A stretch of DNA of 64,000 nt from Actinomycetes bacterium (GTDB lineage: Bacteria; Actinomycetota; Acidimicrobiia; Acidimicrobiales; Acidimicrobiaceae): assembly GCA_021819205.1 (NCBI GenBank), contig JAKARV010000008.1, positions 1 through 64,000 of the forward strand, read 5' to 3'. The stretch's first letter is position 1. Every line of letters starts with the position of its first letter. The translations under genes and the position numbers were made by a program. Shown here one piece after another: positions 53,621 through 62,622 of the stretch. The notes under the pieces were generated by a model. The model was given only the letters and a program-made list of their open reading frames with translations, searched no databases and was not told the origin of the DNA.

Positions 53621-54277
53621 ATGAGAAAGCGATTATTGCGGTCCTCGAACTGGCTGAAGGGTGCGCGTGTCGCCGCGGCGGCCGGCGTGCTGTCGATGCT
53701 CCAACTGGGCGCTGATCCGGTGCATGAAACAACCGTCTCGGCCTCTACTTCTCAAGGTGTTCCGGTGGCGATTGGTGGAGTGCTGCTGGGTGGCCAGACG
53801 CGGACCCTTCCTACATCGGAGAGCGTGCAGTTCCAGGCTGGAATCCAGAATCTCTGGAACGCTATTGTCGAGGGACGTCCATCCCTTGCCGCTTCGCTAT
53901 TTTTTCCGCTCCCCGCTTACGTAGCGGTAAAGGCGATCAATAACGGCGTGCAGGAGTGGACCACCAGGCTAATGGTGTTCTACAAAATGGATATCATGGC
54001 CGCGCACGCTTACTTGGGCGCCGGAGCAGCGTCGGACAAGCTTGTCGGAGTTTGGGTCCCGCGGAGCTCGGCAGTGTGGGTGAAGCCCGGGGTAGAGCTG
54101 AATAAGGGGTCGTACTGGAGGGTTTACGGTTCGAGACTCCTTTACCTCTCCGGTGGAGTGGTGAAGTCGCTGGGCATCCGATCGCTGATCTCTTGGAAGG
54201 GGGAGTGGTACGTAGTTCACCTGGGGCACATAGCGCGGGCAACCTTCAGCGGCAACCTCTACGAGCCATACGGTTAG
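53621..54277 (+). CDS. exported protein, function unknown
   Basis: 218 residues. The N terminus has a basic start (MRKRLLRSSNWLKGARVA) and a weak hydrophobic stretch (AAAAGVLSMLQLGA), consistent with export. The mature part has alternating strands and repeated aromatic pairs (FFPLPAYVAVKAINNGVQEW; SYWRVYGSRLLYLSGG; WKGEWYVVHLG). Several sections resemble a lysozyme- or NTF2-like small domain only vaguely, and I do not assign it. It stands alone between pyk and the convergent GtrA gene. Confidence 0.7.
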   Translation: MRKRLLRSSNWLKGARVAAAAGVLSMLQLGADPVHETTVSASTSQGVPVAIGGVLLGGQTRTLPTSESVQFQAGIQNLWNAIVEGRPSLAASLFFPLPAYVAVKAINNGVQEWTTRLMVFYKMDIMAAHAYLGAGAASDKLVGVWVPRSSAVWVKPGVELNKGSYWRVYGSRLLYLSGGVVKSLGIRSLISWKGEWYVVHLGHIARATFSGNLYEPYG

Positions 54278-54285
54278 TACGCGCG

Positions 54286-54825
54286 TTACTGCGTAGAGCC
54301 GGTGCGGTCGGGTGCCGTAGGTGCATTGAAAAGCCAGCGGTGCATAACTGCAAATTTTCCAAACCAGAGGATTACGAAGGAGCCAAGGTAAGAACCTTGA
54401 ACCACAATGTCTTGGACCAATCTCGAAGTTCCAAAAACGGTCACGTTGCTATGGGCCCAGTCAACTGCCCAAGTGGAGAAGATCAGACCGGCAATCGCCA
54501 TCGCAAAGTATGGAAGAACCTCTTTATGCAGGGATGACCTGCCACTACGGCCCCATGCCCAGTTCCGGTTGAGAAAGTATGATGGCACCGCCCCGGCGAG
54601 AGTGGCTGTAATCGCAGCGCCTCGGGGGCTTTCGAGCCTGAGGATCGAGTAGGTGAGAAGCAGCACTAGCTGGGAGAAGATGGCCGAGATCGCCGACCCG
54701 GTGGCGTACTTCCAAAATCTAGACCAGAGGTTGATGAGTTTTTCGGTGCGTTGCTCGCCGACGACGCGGGCCAGAGTCATCTGGAGACTTAGGCTCAGGC
54801 CATTAGGCCTCTCTACAGGTTCCAT
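54286..54825 (-). CDS. GtrA-family membrane protein
   Basis: 179 residues, four helices. The hallmark GAVPSYFLNRNWAWG loop follows the second helix, as in GtrA proteins that flip or present lipid-linked sugars for cell-surface glycosylation. ATG 54825 is used, with ATG at codon 16 a possible later start. It converges with the unknown exported protein; its stop lies 8 bases beyond that gene. The sugar-nucleotide epimerase-like gene is divergent upstream, so a shared cell-surface glycan role is plausible (inference). Confidence 0.88.
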   Translation of the reverse strand: MEPVERPNGLSLSLQMTLARVVGEQRTEKLINLWSRFWKYATGSAISAIFSQLVLLLTYSILRLESPRGAAITATLAGAVPSYFLNRNWAWGRSGRSSLHKEVLPYFAMAIAGLIFSTWAVDWAHSNVTVFGTSRLVQDIVVQGSYLGSFVILWFGKFAVMHRWLFNAPTAPDRTGSTQ

Positions 54826-55015
54826 GCTGCGGCTCAGCCTAATGGGAGCTTGGTTCGATACCGTGAAGTAAGTCCGAATTTCGCAGCAGGTGACGTGTTA
54901 CTGTTCGGTTAGGAAAAGTAGGGGTAAAGACCGGCTTGCGGATGGGGAGCAGATAGGTTGTATTTATCTGAAGCGACGGTAAGAGAGTGCAGTTACAACG
55001 GTGTTCTCGCTCTCA

Positions 55016-55981
55016 ATGGCAAGGATGGTGCTAGTGGAACGTAGCGAGTCGGAGTCGATCAAGGGGGTTATTATTACCGGTGGATCCGGTTTCATCGGGT
55101 CCCATATGACGGTGGCGTTGAGAAGCCGGGGTGTTCCGGTAGCCATCGTCGATCGCAACTCGCCACCCTTGGTTGACGTGAACCTATTCGTCAAAGGGGC
55201 AATTGAGGACGAATCTACTTGGGTCCGGCTCGGCAATGAGCTTTCTTTCGAGGTGGACACGCTCTTTCACCTTGCGGCTCGGACCTCGGTTCTCGAGTCC
55301 ATAAATGACCCTTCGGACGTTTTCGAGTCAAACCTTGTGGGATTTCACAAAGCACTTGAATTCTGTCGCCGTAGCGGCATTGGACGTGTTGGCTTTGCTT
55401 CAACCAACGCAGCAGTTGGGAACGGTACGACCGGCATCATTACCGAGGAGGCGCCGCTTTTGCCGCTCACTCCCTATGGAGCGACCAAGGCTGCTGGCGA
55501 GATGCTAGCTTCGGCCTATACGGCTTCCTACGGCATTGATGTGGCGTCGGTGCGCTTGACCAATGTTTACGGTCCAGGAATGTGGCGCAAAGACTCGATC
55601 GTCCCGCGGCTATTCCGCCACGCGGTTGGTTTGAGCGACTTTGCGATCTATGGAGATGGGCAGCAGTTCCGGGATTTTGTCTACGTCAAGGATGTCGTCG
55701 ACGCCTTTCTTACGCTTGCGGAGTGCCGGTTCTCGGGTCCTGTCTCTTTTGGATCTGGCTCGAGTGTGACAGTTAACGAGCTGGTCAAGTTTGTTGGGGA
55801 AACCTCTGGCATTTCGATCAAGCCGCGGCGGATTCCGCCCAAGCCTGGAGAGATGGCGGGAGTCGAGATAAGCCTTGAGCTTGCGAGCAAGCTAGGGCTC
55901 CGCAGCGAGGTATCGCTGCGGGATGGTTTGAAGATGGCCTGGGAGAACTTCCAGGAGGAGCAGGGGCAGGCGGCGGGCTAA
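55016..55981 (+). CDS. NAD-dependent epimerase/dehydratase (extended SDR)
   Basis: About 321 residues. Rossmann motif TGGSGFIG is near the N terminus, LFHLAARTSV follows, then the active-site Ser/Thr region ASTNAAVGNGTTG, YGATKAAGE with the catalytic Tyr and Lys, and RLTNVYGPGM. This places it with UDP-glucose 4-epimerase-like and sugar dehydratase enzymes; the exact sugar is not determinable. ATG 55016 is one of several starts (GTG 55001, ATG 55025, GTG 55028), none with a convincing ribosome site. It converges with and overlaps the plsC-type gene by 4 bases. Confidence 0.85.
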   Translation: MARMVLVERSESESIKGVIITGGSGFIGSHMTVALRSRGVPVAIVDRNSPPLVDVNLFVKGAIEDESTWVRLGNELSFEVDTLFHLAARTSVLESINDPSDVFESNLVGFHKALEFCRRSGIGRVGFASTNAAVGNGTTGIITEEAPLLPLTPYGATKAAGEMLASAYTASYGIDVASVRLTNVYGPGMWRKDSIVPRLFRHAVGLSDFAIYGDGQQFRDFVYVKDVVDAFLTLAECRFSGPVSFGSGSSVTVNELVKFVGETSGISIKPRRIPPKPGEMAGVEISLELASKLGLRSEVSLRDGLKMAWENFQEEQGQAAG

Positions 55982-56883
55982 TCGCGACCGCCGGGCCGTG
56001 ACGATCCAAATAGCCGCGGCCAGCTAGACGTTTCTTTGGCCGGATAGCGGTGGGAGCGGTCAAGCCAGACTTCCCTCCAGCCGCGGCTACTGGGAGGAAA
56101 GTGGCGACCGCGAGGTTGCGACCGGGCTTTCCAAAAGTCAGTCGCCGCCTCTGCGCGAAGTACCTCCAGCTGTTGCCGGACGACCTCGATGAGCGCTTGA
56201 GGGCGCATTCCCGTTTGGGGGTGTATTGGCTTGCCGCAAATGACCTTGGTTTTTCCGGGCTGTAAGCGGCTGTTGTCTTTGCCCAGAAGCTCGTAGGTGC
56301 CGTCCAGGTAGATTGGCAGAATCGGTACCCCGACTTTCAGCGCGACCTGCGCCGCACCGGCCTTTAACTCTTGCGGGAGGCCATCGGGAGTTCTTCCGCC
56401 CTCCGGGAAGAGGATGAGATTCCAGCCCTTCTGGAGCAACTCGACCGATAGGTCTGATGATCGCCGCGATACTTTGGTCCGCTCAATCGGAATTGCCCCC
56501 AGAAGGAGCGCGGAGAGGAATCCTTTCGTTCTTCGGTCAAAGAAGTAATCCGCTCCGGCTCCGATGACGGCACGCTCGCGAATGCGGCGAGGAAGGACCG
56601 AAAGCAACAGAAGGGTGTCAAGATGGCTTTCGTGGTTGGAGACTATAACCGCTGGAGTCTCAAGGGTGTCGAGAACGTCCTGGTTGATTAGGGTTGGCGT
56701 GGCGATTTGACGTGTCACTGGCGCGATCAAGTACTCCAAGGCCAGGGATCTAAAGATGCGTGCAGGCGGGGTGCGGGAAAAAGCGGTATCGTAGTCGGCG
56801 CCGGTCGAGTGGGCGCGCGTTCGCAGGTATGAGCCGGGCAAACTGGGGCGGCGGAGGATATAGTGCAGCTTTGATTGGGTCAT
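55978..56883 (-). CDS. PlsC-type acyltransferase
   Basis: 1-acylglycerol-3-phosphate O-acyltransferase family, 301 residues. The catalytic motif NHESHLD (NHx4D) is near residue 83, the substrate motif FPEGGRTPDG near 160, and VPILPIYLDGT follows. A C-terminal tail of about 60 residues rich in Arg, Ser, Trp and Pro is unusual. Last gene of the minus-strand operon with the reductase-HAD fusion, the alcohol dehydrogenase and the LarA-like protein, 23 bases after the latter. It should acylate an alcohol or phospho-alcohol made or used by that set. Confidence 0.88.
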   Translation of the reverse strand: MTQSKLHYILRRPSLPGSYLRTRAHSTGADYDTAFSRTPPARIFRSLALEYLIAPVTRQIATPTLINQDVLDTLETPAVIVSNHESHLDTLLLLSVLPRRIRERAVIGAGADYFFDRRTKGFLSALLLGAIPIERTKVSRRSSDLSVELLQKGWNLILFPEGGRTPDGLPQELKAGAAQVALKVGVPILPIYLDGTYELLGKDNSRLQPGKTKVICGKPIHPQTGMRPQALIEVVRQQLEVLRAEAATDFWKARSQPRGRHFPPSSRGWREVWLDRSHRYPAKETSSWPRLFGSSRPGGRD

Positions 56884-56906
56884 GGTGTCCTCTCTGTCGT
56901 CTTGGA

Positions 56907-58496
56907 TCAGTAGACGTCCGCCATAACCAGCGGTGGGGAGTGCAAGTGGGTGACGGTCGGGTTAGCCCCAACGATACTTCCTGCCATTTCCAAGGCATCA
57001 TTGAGGGTCGAGGCGGGCTTGAAGCCGAGGCGCCGGACGGTTTTCGGATCGCCGCCCATTACGATTACGCCCCCGAGATGGTCGAGGGCGTGGGCGCCCC
57101 AGTACCACATATAAAAAGGGTGGACACCATGGTACGCGTTTCCAGTACGGTAAAGATGGATGTACCACGGGTCGCGGGCGAAGGTCTCCTCGTACTTTTG
57201 CTCGATGATCAAAGGATCGGTGGTCTCGGTTAGGACTTGTTCGTAGAAGTCAATGTAGCTGGGGTGAAACGCGGGATCGAACTCGGGCCTGGTTGGGTGA
57301 GAGATGATCACTACGCCACCCTTTCGCACCAGCGGCTTGTGGCGGTACATATTGAAGAAATAACCGAGTGAAAGGCAGTAGACGAGGATTGGGTTCATAA
57401 TCGAATTGACGTTGTACGGACCGACAAATGGGAGACCCATCGTGAGGATGTCGGTTTGGCCCTCAACTCGGACCAACTGTTGCTCGAACACCTTAGCCAA
57501 GGTTAAATCGTGCACCGCTTCGACCTCTCCCGCGTTGACCCCGGTGACTCCGTAAGGCGAGCGTATCGAGTGGAAGATCTGCCGGGCGAGCGCTGGCGGC
57601 GTCTTTGCAAGGGCTCCATTAGCCGCCACAAAGGAAGCGCGGTCCCGCAGGTCCCACTCCCACTCGCGACGCTGGAGGAAGCGGAAGCTGTCTGGAAAGG
57701 TGTTTGTGTTGAGCGTGGTCTCAATTTGGAAAATTTTGATTCCCGCATCCTTGATAAGGCGTCCCATGCGCCAGTTGGACGAGTGAAGCTCGCTACTATG
57801 CCGGTCCATGAACGATCGGGACTGGACCATGGTCTTTACGTTGTGGTGGTGTCGAATTGAGGCGTAGCTTGCAAGTCCGGTGGCGACGCTCTTGTGGCCG
57901 CCGTCCATCGAGACCAGGTTGATATTCACGTACACCAAAAGGTCGCTTTCGGCTGCCCGCCGGTTGATCTCCACCAGCTCGCCTTGGTCGGTGTGGCCGA
58001 TCTCAAGCATGTTGGCTTGATCCTCGGCATCGTGCTGGGTTAAAAGTCCGCGAGGTTTTAAGGCGTTGTATGCGCGCTTCCCGACTGCGTGCTTCAGCTC
58101 CCCCTCGGTCATTCGTCGATGAAGGGCAAGCGCTGCCACGAGTTGAACGTCTTCAACGCCGGCTTGCGCGGCGCGCTCGAGCACGGCTTCGATCACCAGC
58201 GAGCGAATATCTGGTGCGGTCATCTGCGGAAGCGGCAACGATACATCGTCAAAGGCGATGGTCAGCTGCATGCCCGGAAAGAGCAGCGCATCTAGCGGCT
58301 TTTGATCTCCGGCTGGATTGTCGAGGGCGTTCTCGATTGCTGTCCGCACATCTCTAATTGCTGGAAGCGGTTCGGGGGGGTAAAGGATTCGCGAACTGCG
58401 TGGCAAACGCTCAAGCCGGAAGTTTTCCCCATACCAGAAAAGTGTGGGTGGGGTGGAGCGGTCTACCTCCAGGACAAATCCAGGCCTAGCCGTCAT
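56907..58496 (-). CDS. LarA-like (lactate racemase family, DUF2088) protein, substrate unknown
   Basis: 529 residues, about 100 more than LarA of lactobacilli. LarA-type motifs: AFDDVSLPLPQM (residues 81-92) for the S-D-x-T-R-P-x-P strand; ALALHRRMTEGELKHAVG (124-139) with His126 where LarA has its proton-transfer His; and DGGHKSVATGL (198-208) with Lys202 at the place where LarA links its nickel-pincer nucleotide, followed by HHHN (216-219). These suggest it can carry the NPN cofactor and move a hydride at an alpha-hydroxy carbon. The maturation genes larB, larC and larE are not in the window. It overlaps the alcohol dehydrogenase stop by 11 bases. Confidence 0.75.
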   Translation of the reverse strand: MTARPGFVLEVDRSTPPTLFWYGENFRLERLPRSSRILYPPEPLPAIRDVRTAIENALDNPAGDQKPLDALLFPGMQLTIAFDDVSLPLPQMTAPDIRSLVIEAVLERAAQAGVEDVQLVAALALHRRMTEGELKHAVGKRAYNALKPRGLLTQHDAEDQANMLEIGHTDQGELVEINRRAAESDLLVYVNINLVSMDGGHKSVATGLASYASIRHHHNVKTMVQSRSFMDRHSSELHSSNWRMGRLIKDAGIKIFQIETTLNTNTFPDSFRFLQRREWEWDLRDRASFVAANGALAKTPPALARQIFHSIRSPYGVTGVNAGEVEAVHDLTLAKVFEQQLVRVEGQTDILTMGLPFVGPYNVNSIMNPILVYCLSLGYFFNMYRHKPLVRKGGVVIISHPTRPEFDPAFHPSYIDFYEQVLTETTDPLIIEQKYEETFARDPWYIHLYRTGNAYHGVHPFYMWYWGAHALDHLGGVIVMGGDPKTVRRLGFKPASTLNDALEMAGSIVGANPTVTHLHSPPLVMADVY

Positions 58497-59691
58497 GCTT
58501 TACCTTCCTCATGTCGAACACCACCTTGACGGCGTCCTCTTTTCCTCCAGCGCGAGCCTTCGAGATTGCCTCGACGTACTCGGACAGGCGGAACTTGTGG
58601 GTGACCAGGGCGCCAATGTTTGCGGACTTCGCCAGCGCGATTGCAAGGCTAAAAGTTCTGATCGATTGCGGCTGATTTAGCCGCGTTGCGATCTCTGGGC
58701 CCAGCACCTCGGTTCCGTAAGCGTAGCTTCCCTTGAGATTTATCTCCCGATGCCAAAGCGGAGCAAGATCCAAATGGGTGGTTGCCGGCATGCCTGCCGC
58801 AACGACCTCGCCTCCCGGAGCGGTTGAGAGGATGGCCGATTCGAGAGAGCCCGCCGACCCCACAGCGTCGATGGTGGAGTCGAAGCCTCCCCCCAAGTAG
58901 CTCCCCGCCCGGTTGGCCTTGGCAGCGCTTCGCGCCCTTCGGGCCAGCTCAGAAGGGTCGATCACGGCATCGGCGCCGAGCTGCCGGGCGAGTTCGCGCT
59001 GGATCGGATGTTTGGCGGCGACGGTAATCGAAGAGTAGCACCCAAGGGCTTTTGCGGCCGCCAGAATGCTCAGCCCTACGGTGCCAGCGCCCACAATTGC
59101 CAGTGATCCGCTGCGGCGTGCCGGCCTGAGCGCCGCGTGAATGGCACAGGCGAAGGGCTCGATCATTACCGACTCTTCCAGCGTGTACTCGGCTGGGAGG
59201 CGGTGGAGCGTGTCTTTGTGGGCCAGGAACTCGGTAGACCAGCCGCCGCCGGTTGAGCTGCAGAACCCGGTTTGAATCCCTTCGGCAAGGTCGCCGAAGG
59301 TGGTGTTGGAACAGAGTTGGGTGTTGCCGCTTGCGCACGCGTTGCAGGGCGGGGTCCCCCTCACTGAGCAGGTGAGGGCGGGCTCCAAGACAAAGCGGAC
59401 TCCTGGATCTTCGGGTAGTTCGACTACCACCTCGTGGCCGGGAGTGAAGGGGAAGGATGTCATCGGGTCGAAGTACCGTGAAGCCTCGAAGAATATGGTG
59501 GCGAGATCCGAGCCGCAGATGCCGGAGAGGATCGGGACCGCACGCCTCCAATCGGAGTTCGGCGGCTGCTTCGGGGGACCGTCCCGCAGCGTTAACGGAC
59601 CAGACTCCACGGCACGTTCAACCGCGAAGCGGGATAGCAGCCTGGCGGTTGCAAAACGGGCCGGGGTACGGGAAACGACAAGTGATCTCAT
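58486..59691 (-). CDS. zinc-dependent alcohol dehydrogenase (MDR family)
   Basis: About 401 residues. Catalytic-zinc ligands appear in ICGSD and PGHEVV, and structural-zinc cysteines in CSVRGTPPCNACASGNTQLC. The NAD(P) fold is VGAGTVGLSILAAAKALG. The substrate is not defined; a long-chain alcohol or aldehyde is the natural guess from its neighbours. ATG 59691 overlaps the reductase-HAD stop (ATGA), while codons upstream lie inside that gene. The stop lies within the start of the LarA-like gene. No leader peptide; cytoplasmic. Confidence 0.9.
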   Translation of the reverse strand: MRSLVVSRTPARFATARLLSRFAVERAVESGPLTLRDGPPKQPPNSDWRRAVPILSGICGSDLATIFFEASRYFDPMTSFPFTPGHEVVVELPEDPGVRFVLEPALTCSVRGTPPCNACASGNTQLCSNTTFGDLAEGIQTGFCSSTGGGWSTEFLAHKDTLHRLPAEYTLEESVMIEPFACAIHAALRPARRSGSLAIVGAGTVGLSILAAAKALGCYSSITVAAKHPIQRELARQLGADAVIDPSELARRARSAAKANRAGSYLGGGFDSTIDAVGSAGSLESAILSTAPGGEVVAAGMPATTHLDLAPLWHREINLKGSYAYGTEVLGPEIATRLNQPQSIRTFSLAIALAKSANIGALVTHKFRLSEYVEAISKARAGGKEDAVKVVFDMRKVKHDG

Positions 59692-62000
59692 AGTTGGCTC
59701 CCGAGGGGGAGGAAAAGCGAGGGGTATCCCGGGGAGCGCGACCACTCTTCGATAAGCCACCCGCGCCTCCGTGCGAGCTGGCGCAGTCGGGGGTCGGGGT
59801 TGACGGCAACGGCCACCCCGGCCGCCTCGAGCAGTGGGAGATCGCTGGTGGAGTCGGCGTATGCGATACTGTCCTCCTCACCGTAGCCATGACTCCGCGC
59901 GAGCTGGCGGAGCAGATCGGCCCGCGCCTCGCCGATCGGAAGGGCACCCCGGATCTCTCCGGTCAGTCGCCCTTCGTCTTGGGGCATCTCTAGCGCAACG
60001 ATCTCGTCGAAGAGTGGAGCTATGGGTTCAACGATGAACGACAGGGCTCCAGTGACGAGGACGGTATAGTGGCCGGCTGCCCGGTGGGCCCGAACCCTTG
60101 CAAGTCCTTTGGGGAAGGATTTTCGAAGGAGGAAGGCGGTCATGAACCGTGTTGATTGATCCTCGAGTTCGGCGATGTCGGCCCCACGGTATCTGCGGTA
60201 AAAGTATCGTAGGAAGTCGGAACGATCCCGGGCATCGAGCGAGAGGAGCTTAGGGGCTTCGGCGAGAAGGGTTGTTGCAATAATGCCCTTCCTGCCAGGG
60301 CTGGAGCGTTCGGTGGCCAGCCAGGCGAAGGAGTCCACCACGTTGGCGGCGATCAGCGTGTTCTCCAGGTCGAATACGACTATCCGTCTCCCGGTGAGGA
60401 GCGATCGGCGGAGACGATCTTCTCGGCTCTCGCCGCGCTGCCTGGTCGGCGAGGTTTTCGCACGGGCGTGTTCCACGACCGACGGCAGATGGGTTTCAAG
60501 AATGAACCGTTCCCAATCGATCTCCCTGGGATCGACGCTGAGGAGCTGGCGGTCTGCCGGGTCGAGGTTGGCAGTAATCCGCAGCAGGTTGGAGAAAAGA
60601 TAGTTGGCCTCGCACTCTGCGTAGGCTCCGTAGAGCTCGACGTAGGACTGCGCTCTTTCGAGGGTTACCCGGGTCTCTGCTAACCGATCTTGGTAATCGA
60701 GCAGGGTTCCACGGAGGGGTAGCCGGGTCATCAAGCGGTTTAACGCTCGGAGAAGTTCCTTGCTGCGGTTTAGCTTGGACTCCACCTCGCCGCGTCCGGG
60801 ATAGGTCCACTCGGGGATTTTGATGGCCGATCCGCGGTCGTCGTAGAGGGGGTGGTCGCTGAAGTACTTGCGTACTAGGGTTACCAGTTTGGAGTACCGG
60901 AGCGGGTTGAGGGAGCCGGAGGCGGAGTGGTAGAAGGTGATCTCTGGCGGAGGTGGGGACGCCGCAACCGCGAGCAGGGCGCCGACCACGTAGTCGACCG
61001 GAATTACGTCGATCACAGCTTCGGCGGCACCGGGAAAGTCCTTTAACAGTCCACGGGCGAATGAGATGATGATCGGTTCTGCCATCCGAAAGCCACGAAT
61101 CCACCCCGGATACGGCTCCGAGACCGCGGACTCAATGATCGATGGCCGAATGACCGATACCGGGATCGTGGCGGCGAGTTCTTCGAGGGCTTGCTCTCCG
61201 AGCGCCTTGGTCATTGCGTAGGCGTCGGGCCAACCCAAGCTCTGAGCACGCGCTCTTCCCAGCGAGACCATCTCGCTCTTCACCCAATCAAGCCGCAGCC
61301 GTTCGGTTCGTTCTGCAAGAAGGGCAACGCCGGCCGGCCCAAGCTCCTCTTCGGCAGCGCTGCGGAAGTGGAGGAGGCGTTTTGCTTCCCGGCTCCGTTG
61401 TTCGACGAGGCGCCGCAACTCCCTCGCGCTGGTTACTTCGTCTTTCCATGACACCCGGGGGTAGTGGGGCTGTCTCGACAACGAGGTTTCGGCAGCATCG
61501 CCCTTTCTGGAACCCGCAACGTACGCGGTAGAGACAGAGACGAAATGTGCGCTCAAAGTCGCCGAACGCAGTTCCCGGTAGGTGCTCAGCACTCGTCCCG
61601 GACCGAGAAGGTTTATCTCCACAGCCTGGTCCAAGGTGGCGTCAAAGCTCACTGTGGCTGCGGAGTGGATCACCACGTCGGCTTCGGCCAGAAGCTCGCG
61701 GCCGGCTTCGTCTAGACCAAGACCATCGATGGAGACGTCGCCGGCAACAGGCAGGAGCCGGTTGCGCACGGTGTCGCGGAAGCCGTCGGCTCCGAGCTCC
61801 GAGCGAAGACGGTCGAAGCAGCTGTTGCGGAGGATATCACGCTCCAAGCGCTTGGCTGCACTTGCGTTTCGTCCGGGGCGAATTAGAACTGCAAGACGAG
61901 TGTCGGGGAGCTTTCTGAGCGCGCTCTCAATAAAAGCCGTACCAAGAAAGCCGGTTCCGCCGGTAACAAAAACAGTCTTGCCCTTTAAGACGTCGAACAC
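59688..62000 (-). CDS. acyl (thioester) reductase fused to HAD-IB phosphatase
   Basis: 770 residues. Residues 1 to about 350 are an extended SDR of the fatty acyl-CoA reductase/thioester-reductase type: TGGTGFLG (13-20), SVSTAYVAG, and Tyr261/Lys265 in YAMTK. Residues 350-510 are a helical 'sterile'-like region. Residues 540-770 are a HAD phosphatase with nucleophile motif FDLENTL (Asp544), the Thr motif VTGAL, and ADSTSDLPLL. In motif I the second Asp of DxD is Glu546. Predicted roles: reduce an acyl thioester to aldehyde or alcohol, and remove a phosphate. First gene of the operon; no promoter identified. Confidence 0.85.
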   Translation of the reverse strand: MFDVLKGKTVFVTGGTGFLGTAFIESALRKLPDTRLAVLIRPGRNASAAKRLERDILRNSCFDRLRSELGADGFRDTVRNRLLPVAGDVSIDGLGLDEAGRELLAEADVVIHSAATVSFDATLDQAVEINLLGPGRVLSTYRELRSATLSAHFVSVSTAYVAGSRKGDAAETSLSRQPHYPRVSWKDEVTSARELRRLVEQRSREAKRLLHFRSAAEEELGPAGVALLAERTERLRLDWVKSEMVSLGRARAQSLGWPDAYAMTKALGEQALEELAATIPVSVIRPSIIESAVSEPYPGWIRGFRMAEPIIISFARGLLKDFPGAAEAVIDVIPVDYVVGALLAVAASPPPPEITFYHSASGSLNPLRYSKLVTLVRKYFSDHPLYDDRGSAIKIPEWTYPGRGEVESKLNRSKELLRALNRLMTRLPLRGTLLDYQDRLAETRVTLERAQSYVELYGAYAECEANYLFSNLLRITANLDPADRQLLSVDPREIDWERFILETHLPSVVEHARAKTSPTRQRGESREDRLRRSLLTGRRIVVFDLENTLIAANVVDSFAWLATERSSPGRKGIIATTLLAEAPKLLSLDARDRSDFLRYFYRRYRGADIAELEDQSTRFMTAFLLRKSFPKGLARVRAHRAAGHYTVLVTGALSFIVEPIAPLFDEIVALEMPQDEGRLTGEIRGALPIGEARADLLRQLARSHGYGEEDSIAYADSTSDLPLLEAAGVAVAVNPDPRLRQLARRRGWLIEEWSRSPGYPSLFLPLGSQL

Positions 62001-62058
62001 TTTATCCTTTTGCCAAACCGGGCCTAAGTGTGGCCGAAACCCCAGCCGAAGTCCAAGA

Positions 62059-62535
62059 CTACCCGCTCTTTCGTCGGCCGGGCCGCCGCTTCGGAGGCGT
62101 GTAGCGCTTAGAGGCTTCCGGCGAGTGTCGCTCTAGCGGCAAGGGAGCGCCGGCCTTAGCAGCGCGCCTCGCCATTCTTGCCTGCCTTCGAGCCTCCACC
62201 TCCGCCTTGTCGACCTTGAATCCGACAAATACCCCCCAGGCCAGCAATGGGAAGGCAAGCAGAACGAGGTTGCCCCAGCCTGCGCCTAGCGCCTCCAACA
62301 TGGCAAAGGCTCCGGCGATACGACGCTTGTCGCGGTAGATCATGAAAGCGGCAATTGCGAGCAAGGCCAGACCCTCGGGAATTGCGAATACCGGTGTGTC
62401 CAGGAACGGCAACTTTGGGGATACCTTGACCCTGCCGAGCAGGACTGGAGACCATATCGCCAGATAGGCGGCGCCGGTCAATCCGATAATGGCGTAACCG
62501 ATCTGTCGTTCGCGCCGTGTTATAGATGCAGCCAT
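62059..62535 (-). CDS. small multi-pass membrane protein with basic tail
   Basis: 158 residues, three helices (about 13-30, 52-66, 87-106), then a charged, Arg/Lys-rich C-terminal tail from residue 108 (EARRQARMARRAAKAG, then PPKRRPGRRKSG). Such tails often touch nucleic acid, ribosomes or anionic lipid. I do not recognise the family. It lies 58 bases upstream of the reductase-HAD operon on the same strand and could be its first gene. Confidence 0.7.
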   Translation of the reverse strand: MAASITRRERQIGYAIIGLTGAAYLAIWSPVLLGRVKVSPKLPFLDTPVFAIPEGLALLAIAAFMIYRDKRRIAGAFAMLEALGAGWGNLVLLAFPLLAWGVFVGFKVDKAEVEARRQARMARRAAKAGAPLPLERHSPEASKRYTPPKRRPGRRKSG

Positions 62536-62622
62536 ACGCGAGTTAGCATAGCCACTTCGCAGGGGGGCCGTTGTTGGAGTTGGCGAGTGTAACCCGGATA
62601 TGGGGTCCTAAACTCGAAGCTT

